Origin: Pseudoips prasinana | Lineage: Eukaryota; Arthropoda; Insecta; Lepidoptera; Nolidae | NCBI GenBank assembly: GCA_951640165.1 | Contig: OX621254.1 | Location: 29,362,001 to 29,426,000 of the forward strand | Direction: 5' to 3' | Length of the DNA: 64,000 nucleotides | Shown here: positions 18,931-29,185 of the stretch, one piece after another | Position numbering within the stretch: the stretch's first letter is position 1 | Layout: the number at the start of each line of letters is the position of its first letter | Made by a program: the position numbers and the translations under genes | Notes under the pieces: model-generated | What the model was told of the DNA's origin: nothing | The model's input: the letters and a program-made list of their open reading frames with translations, nothing else | Database searches by the model: none

Positions 18931-19127
18931 AGACTGCACGTGTGGCGCAGCGGCTAAGACAGCCTCGCCTCTTCCTGTCGCGGGTTCTAGTCCCGCGTCG
19001 GGCAACTATTTGTGTGACCCATAAATAGTTGTTCTGAGTCTTAATGAAATTTGTGTCTGTCCATTATATGTTTATAAAGTACCCCGCGACACAGGGATTA
19101 GATACCCTAATGCGGGAAATTCCTTTA
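18931..19127 (+). mobile_element. SINE family C
   Basis: 'GCACGTGTGGCGCAGCGGCT', B box 'CGGGTTCTAGTCCCG', 'CCATAAATAGTTGTTCTGAG', 'ATATGTTTATAAAGTACCCC', ending 'CCTAATGCGGG'. Nearly complete. Confidence 0.85.
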
Positions 19128-19184
19128 AAAAAATGTTCTTTTTTAATTTTTATTCTTTTATTTTGTTTAAATTTGTTTGATCGA

Positions 19185-19625
19185 TTTCAACCAAAAGTTG
19201 TCCACAGCTGGACCTAGGCCTCCCCCTAACGTAGAAGGAGTCGAAGCAGCAGCCGATGGCAAATCCCTCCTAAGATACGTATCCTAACCACCTGGGGCGC
19301 GGTACTCAAGGGGGCACCGGAGCAGCATCCCTGCGGGTTCCCATCGCTAGGCGCCAAGAGTCCGACAAACTTACCGACAGACTTTTGCGTATTCGTTCGC
19401 ATTCCCCCAGCCTCAATAAAAGGGCCTCCCCCAAAGATCTCCAAAATTGCTTCCAACGAATTGGTCTTGCGCTTCCAACGACCCTCAAAAGATCCTCGGT
19501 CCGTCTTGTAGGGGGCCTGCCCACGTTAAGTCTGCCGGTTATTTCTACGGAATAGAATAATATTTTTTCGATCGCCCAATTAATAACGCGGGCAATCCGT
19601 GGGCTGCGGGAGAAGCTCGCAACCA
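19185..19625 (-). pseudogene. Mosaic of RTE LINE tail and GC-rich retroelement fragment
   Basis: 19425-19530 reads on the minus strand like the RTE tail (GRPPTRRTEDLLRVVG, then SLGEAL). 19300-19400 matches the fragment at 8706-9135 ('GCACCGGAGCAGCAT', 'GGCGCCAAGA'). Several frame breaks. The 106- and 76-residue frames here cross both parts. Confidence 0.5.
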
Positions 19626-19639
19626 AAATTACGCAAAAA

Positions 19640-20125
19640 GATATAATCTTTACTAATTTACTTTTTATCTTTTAATTTTCTTTATACTTTAATTGTAATA
19701 GTGAAAGTGTAATTAATTTCAGTCGAGTAACTTTTGTTTTAATTAGTTACCTACATCATAACTCGTAAAAACACCATTAAATTACACAAGGTGTAGTATA
19801 AATAGTGAAAGTAATTTAATCAAATTAAAAAAAAGTTTTCTTTAACTCGATAAATGTCTTATTTGCTACACGTTGTTCAGTTGAATAGGCAAATTAAGCT
19901 CATTACGTGTCGTCTACTATAAATAAAAATTTAAAAATATCCCCAAGCCATTAAAATAAATATATTATGAACGCAAAAAGCCTAAAATCAGAATAAAAAT
20001 ATGTAATGGGGTTACGGCCACCTTGGATATTCATGGATTATCATAGTGTAAGTATTCTAGTCAAGCCTTTTGATTTGTTACCCATATTGTTGTAGATGTT
20101 TAAAGATATATGTATAATCAGCCAT
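19640..20125. other. No gene or clear repeat
   Basis: AT-rich; 'AATAGTGAAAGT' occurs twice (about 19698 and 19801) but I see no larger unit and no coding-like frame. Confidence 0.35.
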
Positions 20126-20129
20126 TTTG

Positions 20130-20340
20130 TGGCGATGGACATCTTGGACCAATTATCATCAAACGTAGTCTAAGAACAGTCCCGACTAATTTACCTAACA
20201 CACAAAAGAAAAACAAAATCGGTTCATCCGTTGGGGGGCTACAATGCAGACAGACACACATACACGTCAAACTTATAACACCCCGTCACCGCGTCGTTTG
20301 TGCGTCGGGGGTTAAAAATAAAAAATGTTTAGTTCATGTA
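20130..20340 (+). repeat. Conserved dispersed repeat ('GCGTCGGGGGTTAAAAA' end)
   Basis: Contains 'AAAATCGGTTCATCCGTT', (CAGACAGACACACA), 'GTCAAACTTATAACACCCC' and 'GTGCGTCGGGGGTTAAAAA'. From recall this is widely repeated in insect genomes. The 80-residue frame at 20110 runs through it. Confidence 0.5.
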
Positions 20341-20394
20341 AACTTTAAATAGTGCTTGTAAATAGTCAGAACGTGTTTGTCTAAATAGTTTGCA

Positions 20395-20640
20395 TGATAA
20401 ATTTGACATGACAAATTCGTTGCGGAATACAAAGAAGCAGAAGAAGACGAAGTACACTTTAATATAAAAATAAGTAAAACAAAACAATGGTAATAAACAA
20501 GGAAATAAACTTATTATGCAATTGGCGGCCTTACCGCTAAAAGCGATCTCTTCCAGGCAACCGTTTTGCGTTGAATGGACCAGAATTGAAAATAACCTGA
20601 TGAAGGTAGCAGAAGATGTACTAATTGCAATTACAAGTTA
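20395..20640 (-). repeat. LINE 3' untranslated region (probable)
   Basis: The minus strand reads 'GGTTGCCTGGAAGAGATCGC', 'TTTTAGCGGTAAGGCCGCC', which I recall as a lepidopteran LINE 3' end. A short family F piece precedes it at 20320-20395. Confidence 0.45.
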
Positions 20641-20744
20641 TAAATCTAAATTAATCTAATATTGCGTACGAATACGTAACAAGAGTCATTCGACTATACA
20701 TATACATAAATAGATACATCGGAAAACTAACAAATCGCATTTAC

Positions 20745-20890
20745 GACTTTCGGTAAGATAAATTTGGTGATATTTAATAATAGACTTTACAATGCTTAGG
20801 TATTATGAAATTCGGACTTTCGAAAATCGGAACATCAAAATTCGGAATAAAATATTTCGGAGTATTTAGGTGTTCCCGAATATGAATCGT
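20745..20890 (-). repeat. 'TTCGGA'-motif element, copy 1
   Basis: Built from irregularly spaced 'ATTCGGA' and 'TTTCGAAAA' words and matching the reverse complement of 31200-31350 ('GAAATTCGGACTTTCGAAAA', 'ATCGGAACATCAAAATTCGG'). Confidence 0.6.
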
Positions 20891-20959
20891 ATACAAAAGT
20901 TTTGAAGTCGCTCAAGTTTATCAAGTTGGTCCTCCGTGACATCAAGATAACTGGTATGT

Positions 20960-21045
20960 CCATAGTCAAATACAGTTAATGCAATTCCCCTGGACATGCC
21001 TGAGTCTCACCGCTCAGTGTCATTTCATAGATTTACTTTAATGCA
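20960..21045 (-). repeat. Repeat shared with 56350-56720
   Basis: 'GGACATGCCTGAGTCTCACC', then 'GCTCAGTGTCATTTCAT', is the reverse complement of the same block near 56655-56690. Confidence 0.55.
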
Positions 21046-21309
21046 TTATACATATAAGGTTATAAAGATAATTGCTGTACCGAGACTTGATCTTACAGTT
21101 CAACCGATAACACGGTTTTGTGGGACATATCCATAAACTATTATAATTATATTCTTAGTTAAATAAATAAAAACATATCTAGGTACATATAGATATGCAG
21201 CTTGTATCAGTACCCGGTACGCGACGAACGTTGCAATAACATAAAGATAAAAAAAATTAAGGTTCCCTTTTAAAATTATGGCAAGGTACCCTCAGAACAA
21301 CAGAGTCCA

Positions 21310-21620
21310 TACATTTTTTGAACCGATTATAAAATGTATAAGAATAAGATTCTGTAACAAACTTCTCAATGAAATTAGAGAATTGTCTACGAATAAGTTT
21401 AAAAAATGATTAAAGCCAAATTGGGAAGCAGGGTATATACTAAATCACTGTTTTTTAAGTGACAAAGGTGCTTGGGATTGAGTTGTTCAAAGTCAACACA
21501 CAAACAATATGTAATTAAACTTAAGTAATTTTTTTAAAGGATTCCTACGGAATTTTCGGGCAGTGTTTCTCAGTAGCTGCCAAGTCATCCACTGCATGGT
21601 TGGGTAAAAAAATTAAGATT
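21310..21620 (+). pseudogene. LINE reverse transcriptase C-terminal remnant
   Basis: The plus strand carries a decayed form of the protein end better preserved at 61455-61785 (FYNKLPSDIRELSTNKFK, then LSDKSAWD). The downstream non-coding block 'GGCAGTGTTTCTCAGTAGCT', 'GCCAAGTCAT' also matches. Confidence 0.65.
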
Positions 21621-21825
21621 CCACATATATGTAAGAATTTTCACGGAACAAATGAATTTAGAATTTTGATAAGGATTTTTTCGTATTAAAATTACGCTAT
21701 TTCTCCCTTGATGGTAAATAAATTGCTATAATTCTTTTGCTCGATATAAATACTTTCAATGGTCTCATATAGGTATGTATTGTTCTAATTGGTTATTGTA
21801 TGGGTAGTGTTTTGCCTACCACTCA

Positions 21826-22080
21826 TCATCATTACAACTAAATAAGTCCACTACTGGACAAGCCTCCCTCAAGAATCGTCTTGGGGGATATGCCATAATC
21901 GCCACGCTTGGCAGACGGGTTGGCGATCGCAGTAAGATGGTCATAGTAATCAGAAGGAAGCTGCTGCCCATCCTCTGGTAGATATTCCCTTGGGTCGACT
22001 TCTACGCCCCCCACGGGATGAGATGGGGTGATGATATTCTGATTCTGATATTTGTCGCCGTCACCACACAGCATGTTGCC
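21826..22080 (-). repeat. Family B repeat, near-complete copy
   Basis: All family B blocks are in order from 'GTCCACTACTGGACAA' to 'CGTCACCACACAGCATG', about 250 bases. The 82-residue minus frame here is non-coding. Confidence 0.65.
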
Positions 22081-22189
22081 TACCACTACCCATTCGATAA
22101 GTATAATAAAATTTTTCTATCACATTTAATTTTTCTATCACAATAGATCATAGGTTTTACTATTAGAGAACTTTAAAATCCCCTATGTG

Positions 22190-22285
22190 ACAGAATGGTG
22201 CCTGATGTAAGTACCTAGGTTTCCAAACGAAAACCTGTGTTACAGGTCATCAGTGACCCCACCCTCGGTTTTGTATTATAAAATA
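22190..22285. repeat. Repeat shared with 39850-40035
   Basis: 'GGTGCCTGATGTA', 'AAACCTG-GTTACAGGTCA' and 'AGTGACCCCACCCTCGGTT' match the block at 39970-40025. Probably a LINE 3' end. Confidence 0.45.
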
Positions 22286-22294
22286 AATAAATAT

Positions 22295-22410
22295 ATAAAA
22301 AAGGTTTTTATTCACGTAGACTTTAAAAAGGGCTTGTAAATAGTCAGAACATGTTTGTAGTAATATACTTACATTATTATTTCTAGTAACATAGATATTT
22401 AGGTACATAT
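22295..22410 (+). repeat. Family F repeat
   Basis: 'AAGGTTTTTATTCACGTAGA', 'AATAGTCAGAACATGTTTGT', 'ATTTAGGTACAT'. Confidence 0.6.
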
Positions 22411-22748
22411 TGTATGAAAACATTTATAAAATTTATTTTATTATAGCAATGATATTTAACTAGCTCGTATCAAGTTATTGTCAAGAGATTATGTTTAATT
22501 ATTATTGATAAGTAAGTAACAGTAATTATGAAACTTCCAAGGAAGATACGGGGCCCTCGGCGCGCGCGCCGCCGGTACGGTTCTTAGCCCGGATATTTTT
22601 ATACAATCTAGTCAGCGCACAAAAAATGGTTCTTATTTCGTATAGTCTACGCGATGTCCACAGATAAACTTTGACACTGATGCGATTTATTTAGTTAAGC
22701 ACTAACGGCTGTTTTTGTAGATCTGTTTTTTTGCATAATGTTTAATAA

Positions 22749-23085
22749 TAATGTCCTCCTAGCCGAATTTCCGCCACGGCGGCCAGTCTCAACAGAGATT
22801 AGGCATCTGCGCGGGACATATTATAGTGCTCAAGTGTGTGCGCAAACACAGGAGCACTTTCTATTTCATCACTCATGATCCGATGGGACGCCGAGCGACA
22901 CGACCGGAAAGAGGTCAGGTACAGGACCGCCGGCTTTACATGCTCTCCGAGGCACGGGGGGATAGTACCTACCGCCAACTCCCAGACTTCGGCCTGATGC
23001 TGAGAAATTTTTCTTTTTACAGAAAAGTCCCAAAATCACTTTTAGGCCCGACCTGAGATTTGTACCCAGGACCTCGTTCTCTGTT
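22749..23085 (-). mobile_element. SINE family D, minus copy
   Basis: Runs from 'ATGTCCTCCTAGCCGAATTT' to the B-box region 'ATTTGTACCCAGGACCTCGT'; the first part of the head is degenerate. Confidence 0.8.
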
Positions 23086-23167
23086 AGCCTTGATAGCTTT
23101 CACTGCTTCACTGGACAATTATAATAATAATATTACTTTATTGCGGAAAACACAGATCCATTTGTAT

Positions 23168-23325
23168 TTTTTTAAAAGACAACGCCTGTGTCGCGGGGTA
23201 CTTTACTAACATATAATAGACGGACAAAAATTACATCCAGACTCAGAACAACTATTTATGGGCCACACAAATAGTTGTCCGGTGCGGGACTCCAACCCGC
23301 GACACGCAGCGAGGCGACTGTCTGA
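23168..23325 (-). mobile_element. SINE family C, minus copy
   Basis: 'GTGTCGCGGGGTACTTTACT', 'AGAACAACTATTTATGGGCC', 'GACACGCAGCGAGGCGACTG'. It abuts the right half of a family P MITE. Confidence 0.8.
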
Positions 23326-24209
23326 CCTTTATTTATTTGAACGCCATTCACGAAAACTATGTTCGGCGACTTCTTCTTCTTAGCGTTTCGATGGCAAACT
23401 CGTCAAATTTTTGTGGCCCAGAACGTGGCCACACTGATTGCCCTGCTTGTGGCACTTTTAAGATCGTGCCATGAACATGTGGCAGGGCAGGCTGGGCAAG
23501 CTGTTAGATGGGCCATGGATTGGACCGATGCTCCGCAAATACAGTCCATTTTGGGGTTGTTCGACAGTCCCCACCTAGACATGTTTTCTTTGCTTCGGCC
23601 CACCTGAGTCCGGAGTCTGTTTAGGGACTTCCAGATCGGCCACGGTAATTGATGTCCAGGTGGGAGGCTTTCGGAAAGCGTGACAAACTGATCCATGAAT
23701 CCTTTTTGTGCACGCCAGATGCTGCATCTCGCTGTTGAGGGATCGGTCGTTAGTGGCGTGGTGCATTTGGCAAAACTATTTCGGCTTTTAAGCCTTTGCG
23801 GCGGTAGCCTATGCCCATAGAGGGGGTGCCGGGGATCACCATCCATTTTGGCCCTTTCTAGGGAGCTTGCTACAGTCCTGCGAACGTCTGGTGGCGCTAT
23901 GCCAGCCAGTGGATACAGCAAATTTACCGGGGTCGGCTTCAAACACCCAGTGATTATCCGGCACGATTCGTTTAAGGCTGTATCCACTCGCCTTGCGTGC
24001 GTGGAGCGGGCCCAAACTGAGCAAGCGTATTCGCCGGCAGAAAATGCTAGCGCCAGTCCTGACGTCCGCAGCACTTGCGGCGTTGCTCCCCATTTGGTTG
24101 TGACTAGGCGTTGCAACAGGTTATTGCGGGCGTGCACTTTCCTCTTTAGTTCCTCACAGTTCCTTTTATAGGTGAGGGATCTGACGGCGACTTAGTCGGT
24201 AGAACCCCA
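23326..24209. mobile_element. Right half of MITE family P, split by a LINE
   Basis: 23326-23372 carries 'TTATTTATTTGAACGCCATT' and 'GTTCGGCGACTT'; 24185-24209 carries 'CGGCGACTTAGTCGGTAGAA' then CCCC. The LINE between them is flanked by the duplicated CGGCGACTT. The left half of the MITE is missing. Confidence 0.75.
23373..24184 (-). pseudogene. 5'-truncated LINE with intact reverse transcriptase C-terminus
   Basis: An 812-bp insertion with the 9-bp duplication CGGCGACTT (23364-23372 and 24185-24193). It is open on the minus strand from the 5' junction to a stop at 23403, about 260 codons. The reading continues upstream of the first Met (24137) as SLTYKRNCEELKRKVHARNN. Landmarks are LALAFSAGEYACSVWARSTH, ALNESCRIITGCLKPTPV, LAGIAPPDVRR, and a cysteine/histidine knuckle (CICG, then H-x4-CPAC). 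This is the post-polymerase region of Jockey/R1-type LINEs; catalytic parts are absent. The minus-strand 3' tail ends in AAGAAGAAG. A second copy is at 57485-58345. Confidence 0.85.
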
Positions 24210-24214
24210 GGAGA

Positions 24215-24665
24215 TGATTCCTAATTGAGTCTAAAAAAAACTCCCCATACATAATAAACCCGAGTATGAGACTGTAACAACAGCATCTTGAGAACAGTTG
24301 CTGAAAATTACAGCTCACCTATTGTAGGAGAGTTTGTGCAGAGGGTAATAAAGTAAGGGTGCTTTATTGCGTTCTGCTCATATAGAGTACTTACCTTAAT
24401 TTATAATACCTTATCACCAATGTTGCTTACTAACATAATAAGTCACGTTACTAACACAATATAAATCTGTATTGTTGTCCGAAATAAATTTCATTTTTTA
24501 TTATAATGTGTCAGCTGATCGACATTTTGTATGGTTGACATAGTACAAGCTTTGCCTACGTATTAGATATCCCAATTAGATTAAATATAATAAATAAGTA
24601 GAATTTTATATACACCTAAAATTACATGAATGGCACATTATATACCCATGAAACTGAACATGGTC
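24215..24665. other. No recognised gene; candidate 3' flank of the 24911 gene
   Basis: Mostly AT-rich. TTTATT near 24497-24502 would be AATAAA on the minus strand and is the nearest canonical poly(A) signal for the minus-strand gene upstream. No repeat recognised. Confidence 0.35.
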
Positions 24666-24670
24666 ATTAT

Positions 24671-24853
24671 TCACTCTTCATCGTCTCCACATAGATCCAT
24701 GTTATGGTTTAGATTCGTTTGAACTACACCATCAAACCTACGTTCTTCAATCTTCATCACCTCAGTTGTTACAATTTGAGAGTCCTTAAAAAAGGTCTCT
24801 CTATCTATCGTTTTCCAGTCATGGATTCTACAAAGTTTACTAATCTTTGCATA
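24671..24853 (-). other. In-frame open segment downstream of the secreted-protein gene
   Basis: Sixty stop-free codons on the minus strand ending TGA at 24671, in the same frame as the gene at 24911-25327 and separated by 57 bases holding several stops. Reads YAKISKLCRIHDWKTIDRET, then VMKIEERRFDGVVQTNLN, then MDLCGDDEE. It has no starting Met and no clear splice acceptor. It could be a 3' exon, 3' UTR or chance. Confidence 0.2.
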
Positions 24854-24910
24854 TTATACGGCTAGTGCTCATTAAGGTGTACTTTGGGTGGTAGTATGAC
24901 CATCTTAATC

Positions 24911-25327
24911 TTAGTGTTTCTTTGGCACACAGTTTATAAATCGTGTTTGACCCTCAGGGCATAACGGTGGAGATGCCTCAAAAACTCCTCTCTGTTCTAT
25001 TACATCGAAATTTTCCTGTTCGTCATTCTTCTCTGTTGCATTAGGCAGCTTAACTTTAAGCTTTTTTTCGTTTGCCTGTGATACCAAATTACTTTCATCT
25101 TCCATAACGAGAGTATCTACCATTTGTTTATCCTTATTATTATCAGTAGGTAGCGTTGATTCGATGTTCCTATTATTCATGATTCCAATAGCATCTTCGA
25201 TCGGATTTTCAGAAAGGTAACTTAGACTTTCTGTATTGTGGGCCTTTAAATCTTCATTCTCGTGGTGTGGTAAAACTCTTGCAGTTATAACTGCAATAAG
25301 GGTAATGAAAATCACAAATGGTGTCAT
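24911..25327 (-). CDS. Small secreted protein, 138 residues, family unknown
   Basis: The best host gene candidate in the window. Starts at the only upstream Met (25327). Residues 1-17 (MTPFVIFITLIAVITAR) are a hydrophobic signal peptide with probable cleavage after VITA. Residues 20-118 are polar and rich in Asp, Glu, Asn and Lys, like an extended propeptide, with one N-glycosylation sequon (N96-A-T). The C-terminus is compact: SPPLCPEGQTRFINCVPKKH, with the only two mature cysteines (C123, C133) placed to form one disulfide loop. Short CPxGx..C tails occur on several small secreted insect proteins, but I cannot name a family. Single exon as read. A TATA box and initiator lie at conventional distances upstream (25397-25432), giving about 73 bases of 5' leader. 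Could be a peptide precursor or a saliva, haemolymph or seminal-fluid protein; function not inferred. Confidence 0.6.
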   Translation of the reverse strand: MTPFVIFITLIAVITARVLPHHENEDLKAHNTESLSYLSENPIEDAIGIMNNRNIESTLPTDNNKDKQMVDTLVMEDESNLVSQANEKKLKVKLPNATEKNDEQENFDVIEQRGVFEASPPLCPEGQTRFINCVPKKH

Positions 25328-25396
25328 GATAATCGACTTGCTTTTTTCAGTAGAACTGAATATGGAGTCAAATTATCTGGCGGAAGACCCTTCGTT

Positions 25397-25432
25397 GAAT
25401 GATAGCTACCTTAAAATCATTGACTTTATATA
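25397..25432 (-). promoter_or_regulatory. TATA box and initiator for the 24911-25327 gene
   Basis: TATATAAAG on the minus strand (25424-25432). An initiator-like TCATTC follows at 25402-25397, its A 32 bases from the first T of the TATA box. This is standard insect core-promoter geometry and supports the gene being real. Confidence 0.5.
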
Positions 25433-25440
25433 TTCATGAG

Positions 25441-26150
25441 AATAGGTATGAACGATAAATGACGCTTTAATGCTTATGCAATTTGTTAAAATAGGAAAGT
25501 CACAAACAAACAATTTAGGGATAATTACGTATTAACAAGTATTTAGAATATCATGTACTTACCTAAGTAATTGTATTTTCCTAATGCGGACGTGCTTCTT
25601 GAAACGTAATATTGTTAGCAAACTCTATTTCTATAATGATTGTGTCACTATCTTCATGTAACTTTCGTACAATTGCTTTATTTCTCTGAGTCTTTAAATA
25701 ATAGTATTGGTCATCTTTATCTTAATTATTATATATATATATTTTTTTTTCCTATCTAACCTATTCTGATCTTTTGTTGTCAAATTACAATTGATATGTG
25801 GTTTTGTATACTTTGACTTCTCACGACTGTCGTAGATGTTCTCAGGATATCTGAACCAACGGCTTAACGAGCTTACCGAGACACTCGGACTGTTCATAAA
25901 TATGGGGTTTTAAACGAAGACCTGATTGAACTCGCAGGAGACTCAGAAGACTGACCCCGCCAACAGCATATATATCTTTTCTTTCTGCAATAATTTCGCA
26001 GTTGTTTCTTTATTTAATGCCTATGTGTTCATCCGTCCCCATCACTACAGAACAGCTTAAAGTAGTCCATTGACTTACTCATCATATCTTTGAGTCTTTC
26101 CGTGGGTTTCCCGATAACTCTTGCTTAGGATGGTTAATTTGTTATTAGTA
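25441..26150. other. No gene or recognised repeat
   Basis: AT-rich upstream region of the minus-strand gene. Possible regulatory DNA, but no motif beyond the promoter is supported. The 67-residue minus frame at 25694 is low-complexity. Confidence 0.35.
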
Positions 26151-26154
26151 TAAA

Positions 26155-26302
26155 AATGTGATAGACCGGCGATCTTGGAAGGGTCGTGGGTAGCCCGGGA
26201 GGCGCAAGACCGGCCAGTGCGGAGATCCTTGAGTGAGGTCTTTCCCAGCAATGGGCGTCATTCTGATGACAGCTGAATGACGTCCACGATGATGATGATG
26301 AT
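26155..26302 (+). pseudogene. RTE LINE 3' tail
   Basis: Plus strand: a decayed 'AGACCGGC...GTGCGGAGATCCTTGAGTGA' block, 'CAGCAATGGGCGTCAT' and a (GATGAT)n tail, the DNA counterpart of the RTE tail at 10416. Confidence 0.55.
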
Positions 26303-27090
26303 TAAAGACCCATATGCGCTTGCAACACGCCTACCACAAAACTGATTTAGCGTTCGGTACAATAATAAACACTTAGCTACTCATTTGATTTAATATATTT
26401 GGTGTTTAGTCTATAATTAAAAGAATACAACCACTAAGCAATGTTAGTAAGTAAGTACATTTAATTGCGTCAAATAATTGTTTCTTTGTTGTATAAATTG
26501 AAGTTCAGGTGTGGTACGAACCGCCCCGCCACCGCACCGTGGTTCTCAGACTCGAATTTATATAATCCATTTAATATTTTCTTAATGCAAATAAAACGCT
26601 TTTAACGCCATCTTACCGAAAACATACACGGCTAACAACGGCTAGAATCCCTATACTTACTCGGACAATTCCAACAGATGGCGCTATAAATTATTCATAT
26701 GTGAATACTTCTTAAAATATAGTTTTATAATTGACTTTAGCGTTTTAAACATGCTAAACTGAATACAAGTTTAATATTTCTCATTTCATTTATTACTTTT
26801 AGCGTTTAAACAGGCTAAATTGAAAACAAGTTTAATATGCATCTTTTTAAAATGAATTATATAAATTTAAGTGTAAGTGATATTGTTATTGAATTACTGT
26901 TATCGAGCGACTTAAAACTGTAATTAATAATTTTAAATACGATTATCATGTTTTGATAAAGAGTTTCTCTAAGAATAATGTTAATACAATATTCGACCGC
27001 TAAAATAATAAAACAAACGTCGATTTATCAGTCAGTGCATCAATTAGCCAGGCAGTTTAGTCTTTCACAAAAATGATCTTGATTTATTCG
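26303..27090. other. No gene or recognised dispersed repeat
   Basis: Contains a local duplication: 'TTTTAGCGTTTAAACAGGCT' with 'AAGTTTAATAT' near 26740-26780 and again near 26800-26840. Otherwise AT-rich and unrecognised. Confidence 0.4.
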
Positions 27091-27147
27091 TTTTAACCCA
27101 TAGACATATATATGTATGTAGAATACATATAGGTCAATGTTTTAACC
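27091..27147. mobile_element. Minimal hAT-like element (41 bp) with perfect 8-bp duplication
   Basis: TTTTAACC (27091-27098 and 27140-27147) brackets a 41-bp near-palindrome (27099-27139): CATAGACATATATATGTAT on the left and AGAATACATATAGGTCAATG on the right. The ends match the 179-bp hAT-like MITE at 18241-18419. Almost nothing remains between the inverted ends. Confidence 0.8.
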
Positions 27148-27745
27148 TCTCCGATGTCAGATTTCGACTACCACGCGGACTAAAGCTAGTAACTAATATT
27201 TATGATACCTTGTGTTACATTTGTTTTAGTTAAATAACATAATGACATTCAACATTCATACGAACAAAATTTCAATAATGAACGCTTTATATTACCACTG
27301 AATTAACATATATATTACATTATTATGTAATTTTTTTTAATCTTATTACATTGTAATAGAGTCTTAATTAATCCATGTCATGGAATTTGATTTATCTTTT
27401 TGACATGTCAATAGTAATATCTTGCATATTCACCAAGACAAATTATAACATTTGTTCGCGATGCCACCCAACTGAAATGAACATGATGGAACATTTTTAT
27501 TACTATTGGGATCTGAAATGCACTATCATGTATGTCAGTATGTGACACTTTGTGGTGACGATGACAAATGTCATACCCCATTTTATGCCATCCGGTATTA
27601 GAAGTTTATCTACCAGAGATCAGGCAGCAGCGTCTCTCTGTGAACTATGCTCATCATACTACGATACATTCATAGGGGAGGATTTTGTTTTGTTCTTGTT
27701 GTTAGATAGATAGATAAACTGTTGAGTGAAATTATAAGAGTATCT
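27148..27745. other. No gene or recognised repeat
   Basis: AT-rich; no coding-like frame. The minus frame at 27670-27921 falls partly in family F. Confidence 0.35.
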
Positions 27746-27749
27746 CTAC

Positions 27750-28140
27750 CAGGCAAAATAGGTTTGGTGGTAGCTTTAAAGCGCGACCGTGCGTCGTTAT
27801 AAACACAAGGTCCGCCATAATGATAACATTTAATTCGTTCCTTAATATAGACAGAACCATTCAGACAATATGTAGTAAAAATATAGCTAAAATTTAGATA
27901 CCTACACATGATCCTTGACAATAACTTAATTTTAGTTAGCTAAATATCGTCACTGTTATAAAATAAATCTTATTGTAAATTATTTCCTACAATCCGTGTA
28001 CCTAAATATCTATATGTACCTAGAAATAATTATAAATTAATTATATATTACTGCGAACATGTTCTGACTATTTACAAGCGCTTTTTTAAAGTCTACTTGA
28101 ATAAAAACTTACTTTTATTTTATTTTATTTATTTATGTTT
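27750..28140 (-). repeat. Family F repeat, long copy
   Basis: Aligned with 36735-37090: 'GCGCGACCGT', 'ACAAGGTCCG', 'TATAGACAGAACCATTCAGA', 'CAATATGTAGTAAA', 'CCTTGACAATAACTTAAT', 'AACATGTTCTGACTATTTAC', 'AAGTCTACTTGAATAAAAAC'. About 390 bases, non-coding. Confidence 0.65.
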
Positions 28141-28368
28141 CAGAGATGAGATTAATTCCTGGTTTACCAACCATTTTCGTAAAAGGCCTTCCTTCTTTAC
28201 CTATTAACAAATTTTGGTATGCCTATTTGGTCATAACAATATAGGTACATATCTTAAGCTGTCGTTAGTGAAATGCGATGACTTTGGATTCCAAAAACTT
28301 GTCAAGGATCGCTACTTAAAACTTAGTCTTGAAAGTACTGCTAGCGAATTCTCACAAAATATATAATA

Positions 28369-28705
28369 CTAGCTGTGCCCCGCGGTTTTACCCGCGTTAA
28401 ACTTGATAAATTATCACAGCTCCTCCCCCGTAGATGACAGCGAGATAATATGTACCCTATATGTTGACCCGACCTCTTAGTAATATTCATGCAAAATTTG
28501 AAGTAAATTCATGCAGTATTTTTTGAGTTACCCGGACATACATACAGACAAACAGACAAAAATTCTAAAAACGATATTTTTGGCTTCGATACTTCGATCA
28601 ATAATAGTACTTCGATATCAATTGTACATCACGGCCAACATATCCTTTAAAAAAAAAATTCAATGTACAGTTTTGACTTTCCTACGATTTTATTATATGT
28701 ATAGA
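28369..28705 (-). mobile_element. Helitron-like family H1
   Basis: Minus orientation: starts TCTATACATATAATAAAAT and ends CCGCGGGGCACAGCTAG; A and T flanks at 28368 and 28706. The terminal GC hairpin (CGCGG...CCGCG) is intact. No coding. Confidence 0.78.
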
Positions 28706-28924
28706 TAAGACAGTCACTACGCCGCTTCGTATCCCGGGTTCGTGGATTTTTATGAATTTAGATATATGTACTTTTGAGTATGGTCATACCAATGTGTCAT
28801 ATTTGAAGAAGATCCGTTCAGCCGTTCAGGAGGATCAGAACTCACTACTTAAGTCGCCTAAGTAATATATACGTCAGATTTTCCCTTCAATGAAGCCCTT
28901 CCGTTTGATATATCTGTCAAAGTA

Positions 28925-29185
28925 CTGGACGGGCCTGTTAGCGTGGTTGGCAAATGCTTGCTTTTCACGCCGGAGGTCGTGGGTTCGATTCCCACCCAGG
29001 ACAAATATTTGTGTGCATGAACATGTCTGTTTGTCCCGAGTCTGGGTGTAATTATCTATATAAGTATGTATTTACAAAAAAAAAGTAGTATATGTAATAT
29101 ATCAGTTATCTGGTTTCCATAGTACAAGCTCTGCTTAGTTTGGGATCAGATGGCCGTGTGTGAATAATGTCCCAGGATATTATTA
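28925..29185 (+). mobile_element. SINE family A, near-complete
   Basis: 'GCGTGGTTGGCAAATGCTTG', 'GTCGTGGGTTCGATTCCCAC', 'GCATGAACATGTCTGTTTGT', 'CTGGTTTCCATAGTACAAGC', ending near 'ATGTCCCAGGATATTA'. Confidence 0.85.

Noticed and set aside
27670..27921. 83-codon minus-strand gene
   Set aside because: Overlaps family F, whose other long copy is not open.
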